A DNA stretch of 27,960 bases from UBA3941 sp002385665 (GCA_050949255.1 JBMNFJ010000001.1:1-27960); one strand, 5' to 3'. Shown: positions 14,179 to 22,418, counted from the stretch's first letter. The notes: generated from the sequence alone by a model not told the origin. Made by a program: numbers and translations.

Positions 14179-14679
14179 CTATCCTAAGATCTCTTCGACA
14201 GACTTGCCGCGAAGTTTTGCGACCTCTTCAGCTGTTTTGAGCCTTGACAACCCTTCCATAGCGGCGTTTACCATATTTCTGGAGTTACTGGACCCCAGAG
14301 ACTTGGTAAGAATGTCTCGGATACCCGCAAGTTCCAGTACCGCACGCACGGGCCCGCCGGCGATAACCCCGGTACCTTCCTTTGCCGGCATCATCAAAAC
14401 GCTACCGCTGCCGAAATGCCCAATCACCTCATGAGGTATAGTCGTGTTGACGATGGGCACCTTTATCATGTTTTTCTTGGCATCTTCGATACCCTTTCTG
14501 ATAGCTTCAGGGATCTCAGTAGCCTTTCCTGTTCCAACTCCTACGTGTCCATTTTCATCTCCAACTACAACCACTGTATTAAAGCGAAAGTTTCTGCCAC
14601 CTCTGACAACCTTGGCAACACGGTTGATGCTAACAACCTTTTCCTTTAGATCCAGCGTACTGGCATCAATTTGCTCCAT
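14179..14679 (-). CDS. rpsE: 30S ribosomal protein S5
   Basis: S5 lies at the mRNA entry and A-site side of the small subunit and affects accuracy. The 166-residue protein has the N-terminal RNA-binding domain (VVKGGRNF-like VVRGGRNFRFNTVVVVGD) and the C-terminal domain with GSGSVLMMPAKEGTGVIAGG and LTKSLGSSN. Start is ATG 14679 with GGAGGG upstream. Length and neighbours (rplR, rpmD) are standard. Confidence 0.98.
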   Translation of the reverse strand: MEQIDASTLDLKEKVVSINRVAKVVRGGRNFRFNTVVVVGDENGHVGVGTGKATEIPEAIRKGIEDAKKNMIKVPIVNTTIPHEVIGHFGSGSVLMMPAKEGTGVIAGGPVRAVLELAGIRDILTKSLGSSNSRNMVNAAMEGLSRLKTAEEVAKLRGKSVEEILG

Positions 14680-14691
14680 GGATTTCCCTCC

Positions 14692-15057
14692 TTAAAACTC
14701 AAGTCCGGCTTCTCGTGCACCGGCTGCTACTTCTGCTACTCTTCCGTGGTAGATGTACCCGCCACGATCAAAAACTACCTTTGTAATCCCCTTTTCCAGG
14801 GCTCTGCGTGCAGCCAGTTCCCCAACCATCTTGGCAACTTCCTTCTTGGTCTTTTCAGAAACGCTCTTGATTTCCGGATCTAAGCTGGAAGCTGATACTA
14901 GGGTATGTCCCATATTATCATCGATAAGCTGGACATAGATGTGTTTAAGACTGCGGAAAACGTTGAGGCGTGGCCTCTCTGCCGTACCGGATATTTTGTT
15001 TCTCACCCTGCGGTGGCGTACTTTCCGTGCTGCATTTTTGTCAATTTTTTTAATCAC
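14692..15057 (-). CDS. rplR: 50S ribosomal protein L18
   Basis: L18 binds 5S rRNA. The 121-residue protein has the basic N-terminus (KIDKNAARKVRHRRVRNKI), RPRLNVFRSLKHIYVQLIDD in part, and the conserved end VVFDRGGYIYHGRVAEVA. Start is GTG 15057, with AGGAG 9 nt upstream. It sits between rplF and rpsE as usual. Confidence 0.98.
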   Translation of the reverse strand: MIKKIDKNAARKVRHRRVRNKISGTAERPRLNVFRSLKHIYVQLIDDNMGHTLVSASSLDPEIKSVSEKTKKEVAKMVGELAARRALEKGITKVVFDRGGYIYHGRVAEVAAGAREAGLEF

Positions 15058-15078
15058 CCTGTGTCACTCCTTCCTAGC

Positions 15079-15618
15079 TTATGCTCCTGTCTTTCCTTCT
15101 TTTCGTATAATTCTCTCGTTCTCATATCTGATACCCTTACCCTTATATGGCTCAGGCGGTCTTGTGCCCCTTATCTTGGCTGCCATAGCCCCAACCTTCT
15201 GCTTGTCAATTCCCTTGACAATTATCCGGTTGGCTGAAGGGACTTCAAACTCTACACCATCGGCTTCCTCTATCTCCACCGGATGGGAGTAGCCGACAGT
15301 CAGGACCAGCTTCTTGCCCTGTTTTTGGGCCCTGTATCCTACGCCATGGATCTCCAGAGTCTTCTGGAACCCCTTGGATACGCCTTCCACCATATTGGCT
15401 ATCAGGGATCTTGAAAGGCCGTGTATGGACTTTTGAAATTTTGCATCCGATGACCTTTTTACATATATAACGTTATCTTCCACAGAAACAGTAATATCCT
15501 TATGAATAGGCTGGGATAGTTCCCCATTGGCGCCCTTTACGGTAACCACATTGTTTCCGTCCACGGTTACTGTAACGCCCTGGGGTATGTCTATGGGAAG
15601 ATTTCCTATTCGTGACAT
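15079..15618 (-). CDS. rplF: 50S ribosomal protein L6
   Basis: L6 supports the factor-binding region beside the sarcin-ricin loop. The 179-residue protein has two related domains. It begins MSRIGNLPIDIPQGVTV and ends with the conserved EPYKGKGIRYENE and GKTGA. The segment GFQKTLEIHGVGYRAQ links the domains. Start is ATG 15618 with AAGGAG upstream. The spacer before it (15619-15687) is longer than others in the cluster and holds an imperfect repeat. Confidence 0.98.
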   Translation of the reverse strand: MSRIGNLPIDIPQGVTVTVDGNNVVTVKGANGELSQPIHKDITVSVEDNVIYVKRSSDAKFQKSIHGLSRSLIANMVEGVSKGFQKTLEIHGVGYRAQKQGKKLVLTVGYSHPVEIEEADGVEFEVPSANRIIVKGIDKQKVGAMAAKIRGTRPPEPYKGKGIRYENERIIRKEGKTGA

Positions 15619-15629
15619 CCTCTTACAAC

Positions 15630-15690
15630 TCCTTTCAGTGCCGGATGTTAGAGGTTGAACTTCTACCTTCTAACTCCCAACTTCTAATTA
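15630..15690. repeat. Imperfect GAAGTT/GTTAGAAG repeat in the rpsH-rplF spacer
   Basis: On the minus strand the spacer contains runs such as TTAGAAGTTGGGAGTTAGAAG followed closely by GTAGAAGTT and CAACCTCTAAC. It is a short purine-rich repeat with an imperfect palindrome. It is the longest spacer between rpsJ and secY. No gene or terminator is seen. Confidence 0.5.
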
Positions 15691-16086
15691 CCATATAAAG
15701 CAGAGTACTTCCCCGCCAACGCCTTCTTCCCGGGCTTTTTTATCCGTTATAACACCTTTTGATGTTGAAAGGATGGCAATGCCCAGTCCTCCCAGCACCT
15801 TAGGTACCTGATCTTTCTTGGCATATACCCTGAGGCCGGGCTTACTTATTCTCTTTAACCCTGTGATTACATTTTCACCATTTTGACCGTACTTCAAATC
15901 TATCTTCAATACACCCTGTTTACCGTCTTCAATGCGGGTGTATCCCTTTATAAATCCCTCTTCCTGCAAGATATCCGCTATGGCCATCTTGATATTTGAA
16001 GCGGGGACATCAATACTTGCATGCTTGACGACTAACGCATTGCGAATACGGGTCAGCATATCAGCAATGGGATCGGTCATAACCAT
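15688..16086 (-). CDS. rpsH: 30S ribosomal protein S8
   Basis: S8 binds the central domain of 16S rRNA and is needed for platform assembly. The 132-residue protein starts VMTDPIADMLTRIRNAL and has the conserved end GVGGEVLCFIW with LSTSKGVITDKKAREEG before it. Start is ATG 16086 with GGAGG 8 nt upstream; a second ATG two codons on is less well spaced. It follows rpsN by about 30 bp. Confidence 0.98.
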   Translation of the reverse strand: MVMTDPIADMLTRIRNALVVKHASIDVPASNIKMAIADILQEEGFIKGYTRIEDGKQGVLKIDLKYGQNGENVITGLKRISKPGLRVYAKKDQVPKVLGGLGIAILSTSKGVITDKKAREEGVGGEVLCFIW

Positions 16087-16115
16087 ATATTTAACCTCCT
16101 TCCAATCTCTCCAGT

Positions 16116-16301
16116 CTACCAGCTGGCTTTTCTGACACCAGGTATTTGACCCTTATAAGCCAATTCTCTGAAGCAGATACGGCATACACCAAATTTTCTA
16201 AGGTATGCATGGGATCGGCCGCAGATACGACATCTGTTATAAGCCCTGGTAGAGAACTTTGGTTCGCGCTGTTGTTTTACTCTCCAAGATTTTTTCGCCA
16301 C
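16116..16301 (-). CDS. rpsN: 30S ribosomal protein S14, short zinc-binding type
   Basis: S14 is a late-assembly head protein near the A site. The 61-residue product is the short type with a zinc site: C24, C27, C40 and C43 (CRIC ... CRIC). It ends GQIPGVRKASW. Start is GTG 16301 with GGAGGG upstream. This type in the spc cluster is standard for Bacillota. Confidence 0.98.
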   Translation of the reverse strand: MAKKSWRVKQQREPKFSTRAYNRCRICGRSHAYLRKFGVCRICFRELAYKGQIPGVRKASW

Positions 16302-16320
16302 TCGCTTTCCCTCCTTATCA

Positions 16321-16860
16321 CTAATTTGCGAAAGGCATTCCCAACAGCCTTAGGAATTCACGTGCTTCTTCATCGGTTTTGGCTGTGGTCACAAATACTA
16401 TATCCATTCCTCTGACCTTTTCTATCTGATCGTAGTTGATCTCAGGGAAGATCAGCTGTTCTCTTATACCCAGCGAATAGTTCCCTCGGCCGTCAAAGGA
16501 TCTGGCTGAAACCCCTCTAAAGTCCCTTACCCGGGGAAGCGCAACATTTAACAATTTATCTGCGAACTCATACATCCGATCTCCACGTAGCGTTACCTTT
16601 GCACCAATCCGCATACCTGCACGAAGTTTAAAGTTGGATACGGACTTTTTGGCCGTTGTAACAACGGGTTTCTGACCGGTTATAACGCTGAGGTCATTTA
16701 CCGCACCTTCAAGAAATTTAGGGTTCTCCTTAGCGTCTCCTACTCCCATGTTGACCACGATCTTTTCCAGCTTGGGAGCTTCCATAATATTTTTATAATT
16801 GAATTTCTCCATCAGTGCAGGAACTATTTCTTTTTCATATAATTCTCTTAATCGAGCCAC
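16321..16860 (-). CDS. rplE: 50S ribosomal protein L5
   Basis: L5 binds 5S rRNA and reaches the P-site tRNA. The 179-residue protein begins MARLRELYEKEIVPAL and carries KIVVNMGVGDAKEN, GQKPVVTTAKKSVSNFKLR in part, and a conserved end DEEAREFLRLLGMPF. Start is GTG 16860 with GGAGG about 10 nt upstream. It lies between rplX and rpsN. Confidence 0.98.
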   Translation of the reverse strand: MARLRELYEKEIVPALMEKFNYKNIMEAPKLEKIVVNMGVGDAKENPKFLEGAVNDLSVITGQKPVVTTAKKSVSNFKLRAGMRIGAKVTLRGDRMYEFADKLLNVALPRVRDFRGVSARSFDGRGNYSLGIREQLIFPEINYDQIEKVRGMDIVFVTTAKTDEEAREFLRLLGMPFAN

Positions 16861-16885
16861 TTTCTGCTTACCTCCCTTCGGTGCA

Positions 16886-17224
16886 TCAGTCGTTAAAGGT
16901 TTCGCCGCATGCCCTGCATACGCGCACCTTAGATCCGTCTTCTAATACTCTTTTGCCTACTCTGGTCTTCTTATTGCATCTTTCACATACCGGCATTGCT
17001 TTGGAAGCATAGATAGGTCCTTCCCTATGAATGATTCCACCCGGCTGACCCATACCTCGTGGCCTTGTATGCACCGTCTGCATGTTTATCTTTTCTACTA
17101 TTATTTTTCCTTCTTTAGGGAGGGTCCTTAGCACCTTCCCGCGCTTGCCTTTATCTTTACCTGATATAATCTCCACGGTATCTCCACTCTTAACATGGAG
17201 TTTTCTTTTCGGTACAGCCATCAT
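16886..17224 (-). CDS. rplX: 50S ribosomal protein L24 with a C-terminal zinc knuckle
   Basis: L24 starts large-subunit assembly. The 112-residue protein has the KOW motif (HVKSGDTVEIISGKDKGKRG in part, residues 10-29). Its C-terminal part has two C-x2-C pairs, C80/C83 and C103/C106, suggesting a bound zinc; not all L24 proteins have it. Start is ATG 17224 with GGAGG 6 nt upstream; the next codon is also ATG and is equally possible. It follows rplN. Confidence 0.97.
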   Translation of the reverse strand: MMAVPKRKLHVKSGDTVEIISGKDKGKRGKVLRTLPKEGKIIVEKINMQTVHTRPRGMGQPGGIIHREGPIYASKAMPVCERCNKKTRVGKRVLEDGSKVRVCRACGETFND

Positions 17225-17241
17225 TGTACACCTCCCTCAAG

Positions 17242-17610
17242 TTAAAGTACTTCCGGAGCGAGAGATATGATCCTCATATAGTCCTTCTCTCTCAGTTCCC
17301 TGGCAACAGGCCCAAATATACGGGTACCCCTGGGCTGCTTGGCATCATTTATAATGACAGCTGCGTTATCATCAAACCTTATATAAGAACCGTCTTTTCT
17401 TTGAATTCCCTTTTTGGATCTTACGATAACCGCCTTAACAATTTCACCTTTTTTTACAACGCCCCCGGGCGTTGCGCTTTTAACAGTAGCAACTATTGTA
17501 TCGCCGATATTGGCGTACTTCCTGCGGGTCCCCCCCAGAACGCGAATACACAAAACTTCCTTCGCTCCTGTATTGTCGGCGACCTTTAGCCGGCTCTCCT
17601 GCTGTATCAT
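17242..17610 (-). CDS. rplN: 50S ribosomal protein L14
   Basis: L14 forms bridges to the small subunit and is the docking site of silencing factor RsfS in bacteria. The 122-residue protein starts MIQQESRLKVADNTGAKEV and has VLGGTRRKYANIGD and the conserved end MRIISLAPEVL. Start is ATG 17610 with GAGGAGGG upstream. Length and position after rpsQ are standard. Confidence 0.98.
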   Translation of the reverse strand: MIQQESRLKVADNTGAKEVLCIRVLGGTRRKYANIGDTIVATVKSATPGGVVKKGEIVKAVIVRSKKGIQRKDGSYIRFDDNAAVIINDAKQPRGTRIFGPVARELREKDYMRIISLAPEVL

Positions 17611-17644
17611 TTCGTACCCTCCTCTCAGTTACATAACTTGTAGA

Positions 17645-17908
17645 TTACTGAGCTTTCTCTATTATTTCAACTAAACGCCAACGCTTATCCTTGCTTAAGG
17701 GCCTGGTTTCCATAACCCTTACTCGATCACCGATCTGGCATTCGTTACCTTCATCATGGGCCTTTAGTTTTATGGTTCTCTTAACAATCTTATCGTACAG
17801 CTTGTGCTTGGTACGATATTCAACTGCAACCACAATGGTTTTATCCATCTTATTGCTCACAACCACTCCGGTCCGGACTTTTCTTCTGGCCCTTGCTTCC
17901 TCTGCCAT
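17645..17908 (-). CDS. rpsQ: 30S ribosomal protein S17
   Basis: S17 is an early-assembly protein of OB fold that binds helix 11 of 16S rRNA. The 87-residue protein has RKVRTGVVVSNKMDKTIVV in part, HDEGNECQIGDRVRVMETRPLSK in part, and a short acidic end. Start is ATG 17908 with GGAGG upstream. It follows rpmC. Confidence 0.98.
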   Translation of the reverse strand: MAEEARARRKVRTGVVVSNKMDKTIVVAVEYRTKHKLYDKIVKRTIKLKAHDEGNECQIGDRVRVMETRPLSKDKRWRLVEIIEKAQ

Positions 17909-17928
17909 GGAATGTTCCTCCCTTCAAA

Positions 17929-18132
17929 CTAGATCCTTGCAGAATTTAGCTCTCTTTGACGAATGATGGTCTTTATTCGAGCTATATCTTTTTTCACTTC
18001 TTTGATTCTCATGGGGTTTTCCAATTGACCGGTGGCTAGCTGAAAGCGAAGATTAAAAAGCTCGCTCTTATATTCAGCTACTCTTTCCTGTAATTCCTCA
18101 TCGCTTAATTCTCTAAATCTATTGGCTTTCAC
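17929..18132 (-). CDS. rpmC: 50S ribosomal protein L29
   Basis: L29 lies at the peptide exit site near the SRP and trigger-factor docking point. From GTG 18132 the protein is 67 residues, beginning MKANRFRELSDEELQ, with KSELFNLRFQLATGQLENP in the middle, all typical. This start has GGTGG 8 nt upstream and overlaps the rplP end by 14 bp. The open frame extends to 18165, but the extra residues do not belong to the family. Confidence 0.96.
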   Translation of the reverse strand: MKANRFRELSDEELQERVAEYKSELFNLRFQLATGQLENPMRIKEVKKDIARIKTIIRQRELNSARI

Positions 18133-18550
18133 TGCTTTCACCACCCATTTCTTCTCTTTGTACAAATTTGGCTTTCAAGGGCAGTTTATGAGATGCCAAT
18201 CTTAAAGCTTCCCTGGCTATTTCTTCCGAAACACCGGCAATCTCAAACATAACCCTGCCGGGCTTTACCACGGCTACCCAATATTCGGGGGCACCTTTTC
18301 CGCTACCCATCCTGGTCTCTGCGGGCTTTGCAGTTACGGGCTTGTGTGGGAAGATTTTAATCCAAACCTTTCCGCCCCTTCTGATATAACGGGTCATGGC
18401 AACACGGGCAGCTTCGATCTGATTGCTGGTTATCCAACCGGGTTCTACGGCCTGCAGACCATACTCACCGTAGGTGATGGTATTGCCTCGATTGGCCTTA
18501 CCCTTCATCCGGCCCCTGTGTACCCTACGCCTCTTAACTCTCTTAGGCAT
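18119..18550 (-). CDS. rplP: 50S ribosomal protein L16
   Basis: L16 is a late-assembly protein near the A-site tRNA elbow. From ATG 18550 it has 143 residues, beginning MPKRVKRRRVHRGRMKG and including GNTITYGEYGLQAVEPGW and KIFPHKPVTAKPAETRMGSGKG in part. The open frame continues to 18667, but the added 39 residues overlap rpsC and are not L16-like. ATG 18550 overlaps the rpsC stop by 8 bp, so translation is coupled. Confidence 0.97.
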   Translation of the reverse strand: MPKRVKRRRVHRGRMKGKANRGNTITYGEYGLQAVEPGWITSNQIEAARVAMTRYIRRGGKVWIKIFPHKPVTAKPAETRMGSGKGAPEYWVAVVKPGRVMFEIAGVSEEIAREALRLASHKLPLKAKFVQREEMGGESSESQ

Positions 18551-19223
18551 TAACACTGCGATTACCCCCCTCTGCTCTAGGATGCTCTTTTGCGCTAGGA
18601 AGAACTTCGCCCTTATAGATCCATACCTTGACCCCCAATTTTCCATAGGTGGTATCAGCTTCGGCAAAGCCGTAGTCTATATCAGCCCTCAGGGTCTGAA
18701 GTGGTATAGATCCCTCATGATACCTTTCGGAACGGGCAATCTCAGCGCCGTTCAGTCGGCCTGATACCATGGTCCTGATGCCTTTCGCACCGGCCTTCAT
18801 AGCCCTGGCCATGGACTGTTTCATAGCCCTTCGATAGGATATTCTTCTCTCCAGCTGGGATGCTATATTTTCAGCAACTAACTGGGCATCCATATCTGCG
18901 TTTTTTACTTCTACTATATTAATTAAAACCGTCTTGCCGGTAAACTTCTCCAGCTCTGCCTTCAGGGCGTCCACGCCGCTTCCCCCTCTTCCGATAACGA
19001 TTCCGGGTTTGGCGGTATAGATGTTTACTTTAACCCTATTGGCAGCCCGCTCTGTTTCGATCTTTGAGACGCCGGCAGCGTATAGCTTCTTCTTTAACAA
19101 TTCCCTGATCCCATGGTCTTCCAGTAAGGTGTCTGCAAAGTCCTTTTTGGATGCATACCATTTGGCATCCCAATCCTTTATGACCCCTACCCTTAACCCA
19201 TGCGGATTAACCTTTTGGCCCAT
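18543..19223 (-). CDS. rpsC: 30S ribosomal protein S3
   Basis: S3 lines the mRNA entry tunnel and has helicase activity with S4. From ATG 19223 it is 226 residues, starting MGQKVNPHGLRVG. The KH domain motif GRGG is at 78-81 (PGIVIGRGGSGV). The C-terminal domain has SGRLNGAEIARSE and LGVKVWIYKGEV. AAGGAGG lies 8 nt before ATG 19223; an ATG two codons earlier is too close to it. It follows rplV. Confidence 0.98.
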   Translation of the reverse strand: MGQKVNPHGLRVGVIKDWDAKWYASKKDFADTLLEDHGIRELLKKKLYAAGVSKIETERAANRVKVNIYTAKPGIVIGRGGSGVDALKAELEKFTGKTVLINIVEVKNADMDAQLVAENIASQLERRISYRRAMKQSMARAMKAGAKGIRTMVSGRLNGAEIARSERYHEGSIPLQTLRADIDYGFAEADTTYGKLGVKVWIYKGEVLPSAKEHPRAEGGNRSVNA

Positions 19224-19240
19224 GAACATATCCCTCCTTG

Positions 19241-19627
19241 TTAGTTCTTTTCGTCCAATATGATGGTAATATGACTGGTCCTCTTCCTGATTCTAGTAGC
19301 CCTGCCATGTGACCTTGGTCTATATCTCTTTAAGGTAGGCCCCTGGTTGGCATAGACCTCGGCCACGTATAGATTATCACGGCTCATTCCCAGATTGTTT
19401 TCCGCATTTGCAGCTGCAGAGTTCAGTACCTTTAGTACCGGCTGAGTCGCTGCCTTCGGAGTATTTACCAGTATGGCCTGGGCCTCATCGATTTTCTTGT
19501 TTCGGATCAGGTCGATGACAGCCTTGACTTTTCTGGGAGACATCCTGATATACTTGGCAGTGGCTTTAGGACGCTGGTCACGGTTTTCCTTGCGTTTTAA
19601 GGCTTTTTCTTTTATCCTTGTTGCCAC
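19241..19627 (-). CDS. rplV: 50S ribosomal protein L22
   Basis: L22 has a hairpin that lines the peptide exit tunnel and is a site of macrolide-resistance changes. The 128-residue protein has a slightly long lysine-rich N-terminus (RIKEKALKRKENRDQR) before the normal start of the domain, AKYIRMSPRKVKAVIDLIRN in part. The hairpin end KRYRPRSHGRATRIRKRTSHI is in part visible near residues 99-119 and looks wild type. Start is GTG 19627 with GGAGG 8 nt upstream. Confidence 0.97.
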   Translation of the reverse strand: MATRIKEKALKRKENRDQRPKATAKYIRMSPRKVKAVIDLIRNKKIDEAQAILVNTPKAATQPVLKVLNSAAANAENNLGMSRDNLYVAEVYANQGPTLKRYRPRSHGRATRIRKRTSHITIILDEKN

Positions 19628-19647
19628 TTTAATTTCCTCCTTTAATC

Positions 19648-19932
19648 CTACTTAAGCGCAGTGGATCTTGCGGTTCCCCCGCTATGCCCTCTGAAGGTCC
19701 TGGTGGGAGCGAACTCTCCCAATTTATGACCTACCATTTCCTCTGTTATATATATGGGTACATGCTTTCTACCGTCATGGACAGCTATGGTGTGTCCTAC
19801 CATTTCAGGAAATATGGTAGATGCCCTGGACCATGTTCTGATGACGGTCTTCTTACCGGATTCGTTCATCTCTCTTATCTTCTTCATAAGGCTTTCGCTT
19901 ACAAAGGGTCCCTTTTTAACTGAACGACTCAT
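19648..19932 (-). CDS. rpsS: 30S ribosomal protein S19
   Basis: S19 forms a complex with S13 in the small-subunit head. The 94-residue protein has MSRSVKKGPFVSESLMKKI, RTWSRASTIFPEMVGHTIAVHDGRKH in part, and the conserved end KLGEFAPTRTFRGHSG. Start is ATG 19932 with GGAGG 8 nt upstream. The spacer to rplB is about 54 bp. Confidence 0.98.
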   Translation of the reverse strand: MSRSVKKGPFVSESLMKKIREMNESGKKTVIRTWSRASTIFPEMVGHTIAVHDGRKHVPIYITEEMVGHKLGEFAPTRTFRGHSGGTARSTALK

Positions 19933-19986
19933 ACATTGTGCCTCCTTTCACTCCCCTATCCCTAAACTATCAGATCTTAGGGAGGA

Positions 19987-20817
19987 TTAGCCTTTCCTTC
20001 TCCTTATGATGTATTTATCCGATTCCTTGCTCTTCTTCCTGGTCTTGTATCCTAAAGTGGGTTTACCCCAAGGTGTAACAGGTGAGGGTCTTCCCACGGG
20101 AGCTCTACCTTCACCACCGCCATGGGGGTGATCCACGGGGTTCATAGCAGAACCGCGAACCGTTGGTCTAAAGCCCATGTGACGTTTACGACCTGCCTTA
20201 CCAATTGAAACATTCTCATGGTCTATGTTGCCCACCTGGCCTATGGTTGCCCTGCAGGTCAGGAGCACCAGCCTTACTTCACCGGAGGGGAGCCTGATAT
20301 GGGCATATTTACCCTCTTTGGCCATAAGCTGTGCAGAATTGCCTGCGGAACGGACCAATTGACCGCCGTTTCCCGGCCTCAATTCTATGTTGTGAATTAC
20401 AGTACCCAACGGAATATTCTGGAGGGGCAATGCATTCCCAACCTTGATGTCAACATCGGGTCCAGATACAACTACATCCCCGTCCTTGAGCCCATAGGGT
20501 GCCAGTATATATCTCTTTTCTCCGTCTGCGTAATGGAGAAGGGCGATGTTTGCACTCCTGTTGGGATCATATTCTATTCCGGCAACCTTTGCAGGGATAC
20601 CGTCCTTGTCTCTTTTAAAATCAATAATTCTATATTTTCTCTTAGCGCCGCCACCCCTGTGACGAACGGTTATACGACCATCCGAATTTCTGCCTGCCTT
20701 CCTCTTCAGGGTATCCAGCAGGCTCTTTTCGGGGGTAAACTTTGTTACCTCCTCAAATGAGGAAACGGTCATATGCCTTCTGGCAGGGGAGGTGGGATTA
20801 TACTTCTTTATCGCCAT
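19987..20817 (-). CDS. rplB: 50S ribosomal protein L2
   Basis: L2 is required for subunit joining and lies near the peptidyl transferase centre. The 276-residue protein has the N-terminal OB-like RNA-binding part (RNSDGRITVRHRGGGAKRKYR in part, residues 43-63) and the conserved loop MNPVDHPHGGGEGRAP with H230, equivalent to the key histidine of E. coli L2. Start is ATG 20817 with AAGGAGG upstream. Confidence 0.98.
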   Translation of the reverse strand: MAIKKYNPTSPARRHMTVSSFEEVTKFTPEKSLLDTLKRKAGRNSDGRITVRHRGGGAKRKYRIIDFKRDKDGIPAKVAGIEYDPNRSANIALLHYADGEKRYILAPYGLKDGDVVVSGPDVDIKVGNALPLQNIPLGTVIHNIELRPGNGGQLVRSAGNSAQLMAKEGKYAHIRLPSGEVRLVLLTCRATIGQVGNIDHENVSIGKAGRKRHMGFRPTVRGSAMNPVDHPHGGGEGRAPVGRPSPVTPWGKPTLGYKTRKKSKESDKYIIRRRKG

Positions 20818-20840
20818 GTCTTTTCCTCCTTATTGTCTTT

Positions 20841-21137
20841 TTATGCCATACCCTCAAAGAATTCAATGGTCTTACTGTCCGGCGTCAACTTGATAACGGC
20901 TTTTTTGGTAGTTGGCCTACGTCCTACATAGACCCCCTGTCTCCTAAGCTTTCCTATTTGCCTAAGGGTGGTGACAGCTTCAACCTTAACCCCAAATATC
21001 TCCTCAACGGCTTTCTTTATCTCCGTCTTGTTTGCCTTAACGTCCACCAGGAAGGTGTACTTCCTGTCTGCAATCTGGTCGTAACTTTTCTCGGTTAATA
21101 CCGGTCTAAGGATAATGTCGTGTGGGTTTTTCATCAT
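20841..21137 (-). CDS. rplW: 50S ribosomal protein L23
   Basis: L23 sits at the tunnel exit and docks trigger factor and SRP. The 98-residue protein begins with HDIILRPVLTEKSY and has the conserved VEEIFGVKVEAVTTL and GRRPTTKKAVIKL segments. The start ATG 21137 overlaps the rplD stop as ATGA, with AGGAGG 7 nt upstream; the following codon is also ATG. Translational coupling to rplD is likely. Confidence 0.98.
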   Translation of the reverse strand: MMKNPHDIILRPVLTEKSYDQIADRKYTFLVDVKANKTEIKKAVEEIFGVKVEAVTTLRQIGKLRRQGVYVGRRPTTKKAVIKLTPDSKTIEFFEGMA

Positions 21138-21757
21138 GCATACACCTCCTCGACCTTTTGGGCAGCCTCCTTGGTTATTATGAATTTATCATAATTCAGT
21201 ATATCGAGGACATTTAGGGTATTAACAGAAGCTAGCTTAACCCCCTGAATGTTTCCGGAAGCCCTTGCTACCATCTCGTCTTTTTCAGGCAATACCAAAA
21301 GGGCCTTACCATCTACCTTAAGATTTTTAAGCACCTTTACCATCTCTTTGGTCTTTGGCTGCTCCAACTTTAATTCATCCAGCACCAAAATCTGACTGTT
21401 CTCCACCTTGGAGGAGAGTGCAGACTTCAGGGCTAATCTACGCATCTTCCTCGGAATTCTAAAGCTATAGTCCCTGGGTTTTGGAGCAAATGTAACCCCG
21501 CCTCCTACCCATATGGGAGAGCGAATGCTACCATGACGGGCACGCCCGGTACCTTTTTGTCTCCAGGGTTTTGCTCCGCCTCCTCTAACCTCAGCACGGG
21601 TTTTGGCTGATTGAGTTCCTTGACGTTTGTTATTCAGTTGCATTCTAACCACTTGATGCAATAGGGCCTTATTTATCTCAATACCGAAGATATTATCAGC
21701 GAGTTCGATTTCCCCTACTGATGCTCCTTCGATATTGTACACTGCTACTTTGGGCAT
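21134..21757 (-). CDS. rplD: 50S ribosomal protein L4
   Basis: L4 has a loop that reaches the exit tunnel; in E. coli it also represses the S10 operon. The 207-residue protein has MPKVAVYNIEGASVGEIEL in part, then the loop region TRAEVRGGGAKPWRQKGTGRAR in part (about residues 53-74), where macrolide-resistance changes occur elsewhere; the motif looks wild type. Start is ATG 21757 with GGAGG upstream. It lies between rplC and rplW. Confidence 0.98.
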   Translation of the reverse strand: MPKVAVYNIEGASVGEIELADNIFGIEINKALLHQVVRMQLNNKRQGTQSAKTRAEVRGGGAKPWRQKGTGRARHGSIRSPIWVGGGVTFAPKPRDYSFRIPRKMRRLALKSALSSKVENSQILVLDELKLEQPKTKEMVKVLKNLKVDGKALLVLPEKDEMVARASGNIQGVKLASVNTLNVLDILNYDKFIITKEAAQKVEEVYA

Positions 21758-21788
21758 ATCCTTTCCTCCTTTCCTGTCTCCTGTTGAC

Positions 21789-22418
21789 CTATCTCTTTAC
21801 AGTTTCTTTGATGATAAGCATATTACCTCTGGGTCCAGGAACAGCACCCTTTATCATTAACAAGTTTCTCTCAGCGTCAACTCCGACCACTTCCAGGTTC
21901 TGTACCGTAACTCTTACGTTACCCATCCTGCCGGGAAGTTTTTTATTCTTCAATACCTTTGAGGGTGAGCTCGCACCACTCATGGCTCCTGGTCCTCTGT
22001 GATAGTGGGAACCGTGGCTCATGGGCCCTCTTCCATGACCCCATCTCTTAATATTGCCGGCGAATCCCTTACCCTTGGATCTACCCGCTATATCAACCCG
22101 GTCGCCCACAGCAAAAACATCGGCCTTGATTTCCTGACCTACCTTGTAGTCTTCGGTATTGTTAAAGGGGAATTCCCGAATATGCCTTTTATAGCTGACA
22201 CCAGCTTTATCAAATTGACCTTTCAGGGGTCTATTTAAAAGTTTTTCACGAATATCTTCGTACCCCACCTGAACAGCGTTGTATCCGTCCTTATCCTGGG
22301 TCTTAATCTGGGTGACCACGCAGGGACCGGCCTCTACAACGGTAACAGGGACGACTGTACCATCTTCGGTGAAAAACTGAGTCATACCTAGTTTTTTCCC
22401 CAGAATCCCTTTCTTCAT
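21789..22418 (-). CDS. rplC: 50S ribosomal protein L3
   Basis: L3 starts large-subunit assembly and its loop reaches the peptidyl transferase centre. The 209-residue protein begins MKKGILGKKLGMTQFF and carries GRSKGKGFAGNIKRWG and HGSHYHRGPGAMSGASSPSKV in part, with the conserved GRMGNVRVTVQNLEV. The glutamine equivalent to the methylated Q150 of E. coli is not clearly assignable; SGASSPSK replaces it. Start is ATG 22418 with GGAGG upstream. Confidence 0.98.
   Translation of the reverse strand: MKKGILGKKLGMTQFFTEDGTVVPVTVVEAGPCVVTQIKTQDKDGYNAVQVGYEDIREKLLNRPLKGQFDKAGVSYKRHIREFPFNNTEDYKVGQEIKADVFAVGDRVDIAGRSKGKGFAGNIKRWGHGRGPMSHGSHYHRGPGAMSGASSPSKVLKNKKLPGRMGNVRVTVQNLEVVGVDAERNLLMIKGAVPGPRGNMLIIKETVKR

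Noticed and set aside
19960..19982. CCCTAA/TTAGGG hairpin between rplB and rpsS as a terminator
   Set aside because: No T-run follows on the minus strand and essential co-transcribed genes lie downstream.
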